Part shown: positions 61,053 through 64,000 of the stretch, one piece after another | Numbering within the stretch: position 1 is the stretch's first letter | How the letters are laid out: each line of letters starts with the position of its first letter | Assembly: GCA_019137255.1 (NCBI GenBank) | Contig: WPDH01000068.1 | Location: 63,388 to 127,387 of the forward strand | Origin: Corinectria fuckeliana | Lineage: Eukaryota; Ascomycota; Sordariomycetes; Hypocreales; Nectriaceae | Length of the DNA stretch: 64,000 nt | Direction: 5' to 3' | Notes under the pieces: model-generated | Told to the model about the DNA's origin: nothing | What the model saw: the letters and a program-made list of their open reading frames with translations, nothing else | Database searches by the model: none | Translations under genes and position numbers: made by a program

Positions 61053-64000
61053 CTAGCAGCCATCGTGGGGCCCTTCTATCATCGGAATCCGATCCATGAC
61101 CAGACGTTTAAATGACATGTACCAAGCATCTCTCTCGACTCTTTCCACCCCCGAGGCCTCTGCGAAGCTTCCCTGAAGGCACACCCGAGTCGCCTCCATG
61201 TACCGTCTGCCCATGATGATGCCAAGCCGCGGGACCTTTCCCGCAATGAGCTCCTTTCTGAACTGCTCGTGCGATTTGTCCTGGAATCGCTCTGACTTGG
61301 TAACCGTTGATAAAGTACCCCACAGTCCAATCTCCAACAGCAGTATGCCCACCGAGTAGTAGTCAAACTCCTCTCGATACCGTTCATGGTTTACAAAGTA
61401 CTCCGGGTGCTGGTAGTTCTCGCTGTTGTCTTCTGGCCCGTAGGTGAAGGCATCAGGCCGGTTTTGCCGACTCGCAGCAAACCCCATGATTCGTGGGTGT
61501 TTGGCCCATTCTCTGTTCTCGATTCCCTCGAACGGGAAGAATACCACATTCATGGAATAGAGATTGCGATGCAGCCATCCAACTTTGTGGAATGTGTAGA
61601 TGCATTGACAGATGTCAAAGGCAAGTCGAAAGCGGTCTTCAAGTAGAGGGCAGTAAAGACCCTTTGGCGCTTTGAGAAGCTCATGCAAGGTAATGGGCTG
61701 CTGGGTCCCAGGAGCCGGAAGGCTGTAGACAACGCCAAAAGCTCGACGGGACGGCTCGTGGAAGATTCCCTTGCACTGTAGGCTGCCAGGAATTTGTGCC
61801 GTGCTTTTTGCATGGAGTAGGCTGACTACAGATGCTAGTCGGCCGCGGAGCTCGGCCCCGATGACTTCGTCGGCCCATGGCTCTTTGTATCTCAACCACT
61901 CCACAAAAACACGCTCGGATGTCATGTTCAGCAAAGCCAAGCTATGAATGTTGACACTTTTCTCGACGGAAACATGTCTGTGGTCGAAGACAAGATCCTT
62001 TTGCTCAGCCAGACGACCTGTCTCGGCAAGGGATGTGAGATACTTGACGGCTACCAGAACACCAAGGTCTCCGTAGCCTGTCTCGTTGTTGAGCGCCTCC
62101 GACACTTGGCCTAGTTTCTCTATATCATCTTGTTGCAGAATGTTCTTCACGAGCTGCTCCTTGGCGATGAGTTGGTAATGTTGCGGAAGCGCCTCCATCA
62201 GCTTCGCGCACTGGTACCGGAGCAGGGACAACTGCTGATACTGAGCGCCAGGATTGCTCTGCTGGCTTCCCTTGAGAATGTGATCCATATCCTTGAGAGC
62301 TTTGACTATCTTGGGAAAGTCGAAATCGGGCGCCTCGAGCTCAGATTCAGTGCTCTTGTCGAGTAATTGGACGAATGCGAAATGCCAGCTTTCGAAACGC
62401 ATCTTGTCTAGTATACGATCAATACTGGAGCGGGCTGCGTGTAGAATATCCAGGGACGGATTGACACTGCTGACGAGAGAAAGGATTGATATACCACGCA
62501 GAACCGTGACGACGTGTGAAGATCGGGGACGCTTTTTGGGGTCCAAAGATAGCATCTCCCGGATCAAATCAACCAGTCGCACGCGAAACGGCTCTCCGTT
62601 TTCTCTCAAGCTGGTCAGCCAGGAGAGTACCCCGGGACTTGGTTCACTAGGACCTTTGTGGAATCGAAGCCATTCAAAGTCAGGCATCACCTGGACTTTC
62701 CTCTTGTCGCGGAACTGCTCAACCCCGGCAGGACCTAGCACCATGTATGTCAACACTTCCGACAGAATGCAGCCGAAAGACCACATGTCACTAGGCCGAC
62801 TGATCTTTTCCGAGCGGATGTTGCCGTCGTGGAAGCCTTGGCTCTCGGGAGCTGCATATGAGCCATGGACCTCTTTGAAGGGAGTCAAGGAATCGTCTTC
62901 TATGTTTCTCAACGTTGACAAGCCAAAGTCGGCAAGCAAGAATGTTCCACCATGGATCAGGATATTGCGTGGTGCGAGATCATGGTGGCATCCAGAGAGG
63001 CTGAGATCAATTGCCTTTGACGTGAAGTTGTGCAGCGCGTCAATTGCCGAAGCCAGATCTGCGAGAGCCAGCAAGAGTTGCGAACCGGCCGGGCCTTGAG
63101 AGTTTCCCTTGAGAAACTCGGCAAGCGAGCCACCATCGGCAAAGGCGAAGATGAAGTTTTGTTTTTCGCGATAGATGTAAGAACAATGCAGTTGTACGAT
63201 GTTTGGGTGACTCAAGTGGGCAAGAAGAGAGAGGTTCCTCAACTCCTTCTTGAAAGCGACCAGATCATTGCTTGGCCCACACTTGATTTCTTTCCTAATC
63301 ACCTGCATCACCTTCATTAGAATGGTCATATATAAAGTGTTCCCTCACTGTTTTGACTCACCACACTATCTCCTACTGGTAGTCGATGGCATTGGGGATG
63401 AAGCTGGACCTTTTGAGCATCGCCCATTGAGCCTCTACCCACACAGTCCTCGCGCAGGAAAGGCAAGATGGCTTCTCTATCTAGCTCCCGGAAGATCAAA
63501 TGCGGGTGCAAAATAGGGATGGCAAACTCCCATTGCTTCTCTAGAAACTGCTCAACAATTGAGTGAGATGATCCTACATCAAATATCTGTTGCAATGCCT
63601 CTGATGCATAGGGAAGGCGATCATCAGGACAGGACTGTTGCAGTGAATCGCATCTAAAGAAGCCGGAGATGTAATTCTCGCAGCCCAACAAGACCAAGAT
63701 TGCGAAACATTTCCGCGCACCTCGAAGAATGCCGCCCGTTAAGTCTCTAAGCTCATGTACTGGAACTCCAATATTTCTCAAGGCAAGTTCAATGGCAGAT
63801 GCCGAGACAACATCGTACAAGGCTGCCTCCGGAACGAAGCGGTGGTTTTCGTAATTTCGTTGCCGAAGCTTCGATATGCTATCTGTCAGCTCCTCCATCA
63901 TAACGACATTCGAAGGTTCAATCTTTCGACACTTCATGTGATGAAATTGCTGTCCGAGATAGCGATTGAGGAGGTTAATACGAGGCCATGGATTGGAAGA
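61053..64000 (-). CDS. Tandem kinase-pseudokinase protein, 5' partial
   Basis: Exons on the minus strand: from the window edge (64000) to 63362, and 63302-61053; the 59-nt intron (GTGAGT donor, GCAG acceptor) falls between the glycine loop and the kinase lysine. The frame is open at 64000, so the N-terminus is outside; 962 residues are seen. A helical fungal N-region (KCFAILVLLGCENYISGF) precedes kinase 1: GRGSMG, RKEI, HHDLAPRN, ADFGLST and AAPES, so probably active although HRD reads HHD. A spacer of about 200 residues follows, then kinase 2 with HRNLYSMNVVF (catalytic Asp replaced by Asn), MGFAAS in place of DFG, and HPE in place of APE: a pseudokinase. A scaffold-regulated signalling kinase is inferred; this type occurs beside fungal incompatibility genes. 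Confidence 0.85.

Noticed and set aside
62293..63099. Plus-strand frame of 268 codons opposite the kinase-pseudokinase gene.
   Set aside because: Complement of well-supported kinase coding sequence; Ser/Arg-rich without domain character.

Overview
The window is nuclear DNA of a filamentous ascomycete (Pezizomycotina, most likely a Sordariomycete; the species cannot be read from it). Evidence: short GT-AG introns of about 45-80 nt, Zn2Cys6 regulators, WSC/DUF1996 and LsdA-type secreted proteins, Ser/Thr-rich wall proteins, a small secreted cysteine-rich protein and fungal kinase/TPR signalling proteins. It holds about 18 genes that look intact or near-intact (two run off the window ends) and seven or eight broken genes separated by gene-poor stretches, so it reads as accessory chromosome territory. 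No rRNA, tRNA, CRISPR array or intact transposon was seen.

Layout. 1-2372: Zn2Cys6 regulator, 5' cut by the window edge. 3003-5426: secreted DUF1996 plus four WSC domains. 6180-9102: homeodomain plus C2H2 protein with a repeated C-terminal module. 10460-12700: secreted GMC oxidoreductase with eight exons. 13484-15036: regulator relic. 15265-20113: a divergent pair, an MFS transporter with 21 exons and a TauD-type 2-oxoglutarate dioxygenase with 11 exons, sharing a 552-nt promoter region with two palindromes. 21141-23067: beta-carbonic anhydrase and DUF924 protein. 23098-27139: a broken FAD monooxygenase divergent from a Zn2Cys6 regulator. 27348-32588: a giant Ser/Thr-rich secreted protein with segregated charge. 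34397-40386: DHA1 MFS pump, threonine-aldolase-like PLP enzyme, broken adenylate-forming (PaaK-like) enzyme and SnoaL-like protein, resembling an eroded specialised-metabolism neighbourhood. 41009-42762: two relics. 43096-44253: LsdA/Rds1-like ferritin-fold secreted protein. 47346-48185: tectonin-like propeller plus coiled coil. 49665-50102: small secreted cysteine-rich protein. 51508-55545: a large decayed heme-dioxygenase / flavoprotein reductase / cytochrome b5 fusion. 56395-57130: wall-protein relic. 57281-64000: a kinase-TPR protein next to a kinase-pseudokinase protein on the same strand.

The most unusual points are the intron-saturated transporter/dioxygenase pair (exons down to 17 nt, two GC-AG introns, several AAG acceptors), which resembles basidiomycete gene architecture inside an ascomycete locus; the fossil multi-domain redox fusion, whose individual lesions can be read, including an exact 10-bp tandem duplication; and the adjacent kinase-TPR and kinase-pseudokinase genes, a plausible allorecognition or defence signalling pair. 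Exon boundaries were derived by hand from reading frame, splice consensus and family continuity; no alignment or search was run.
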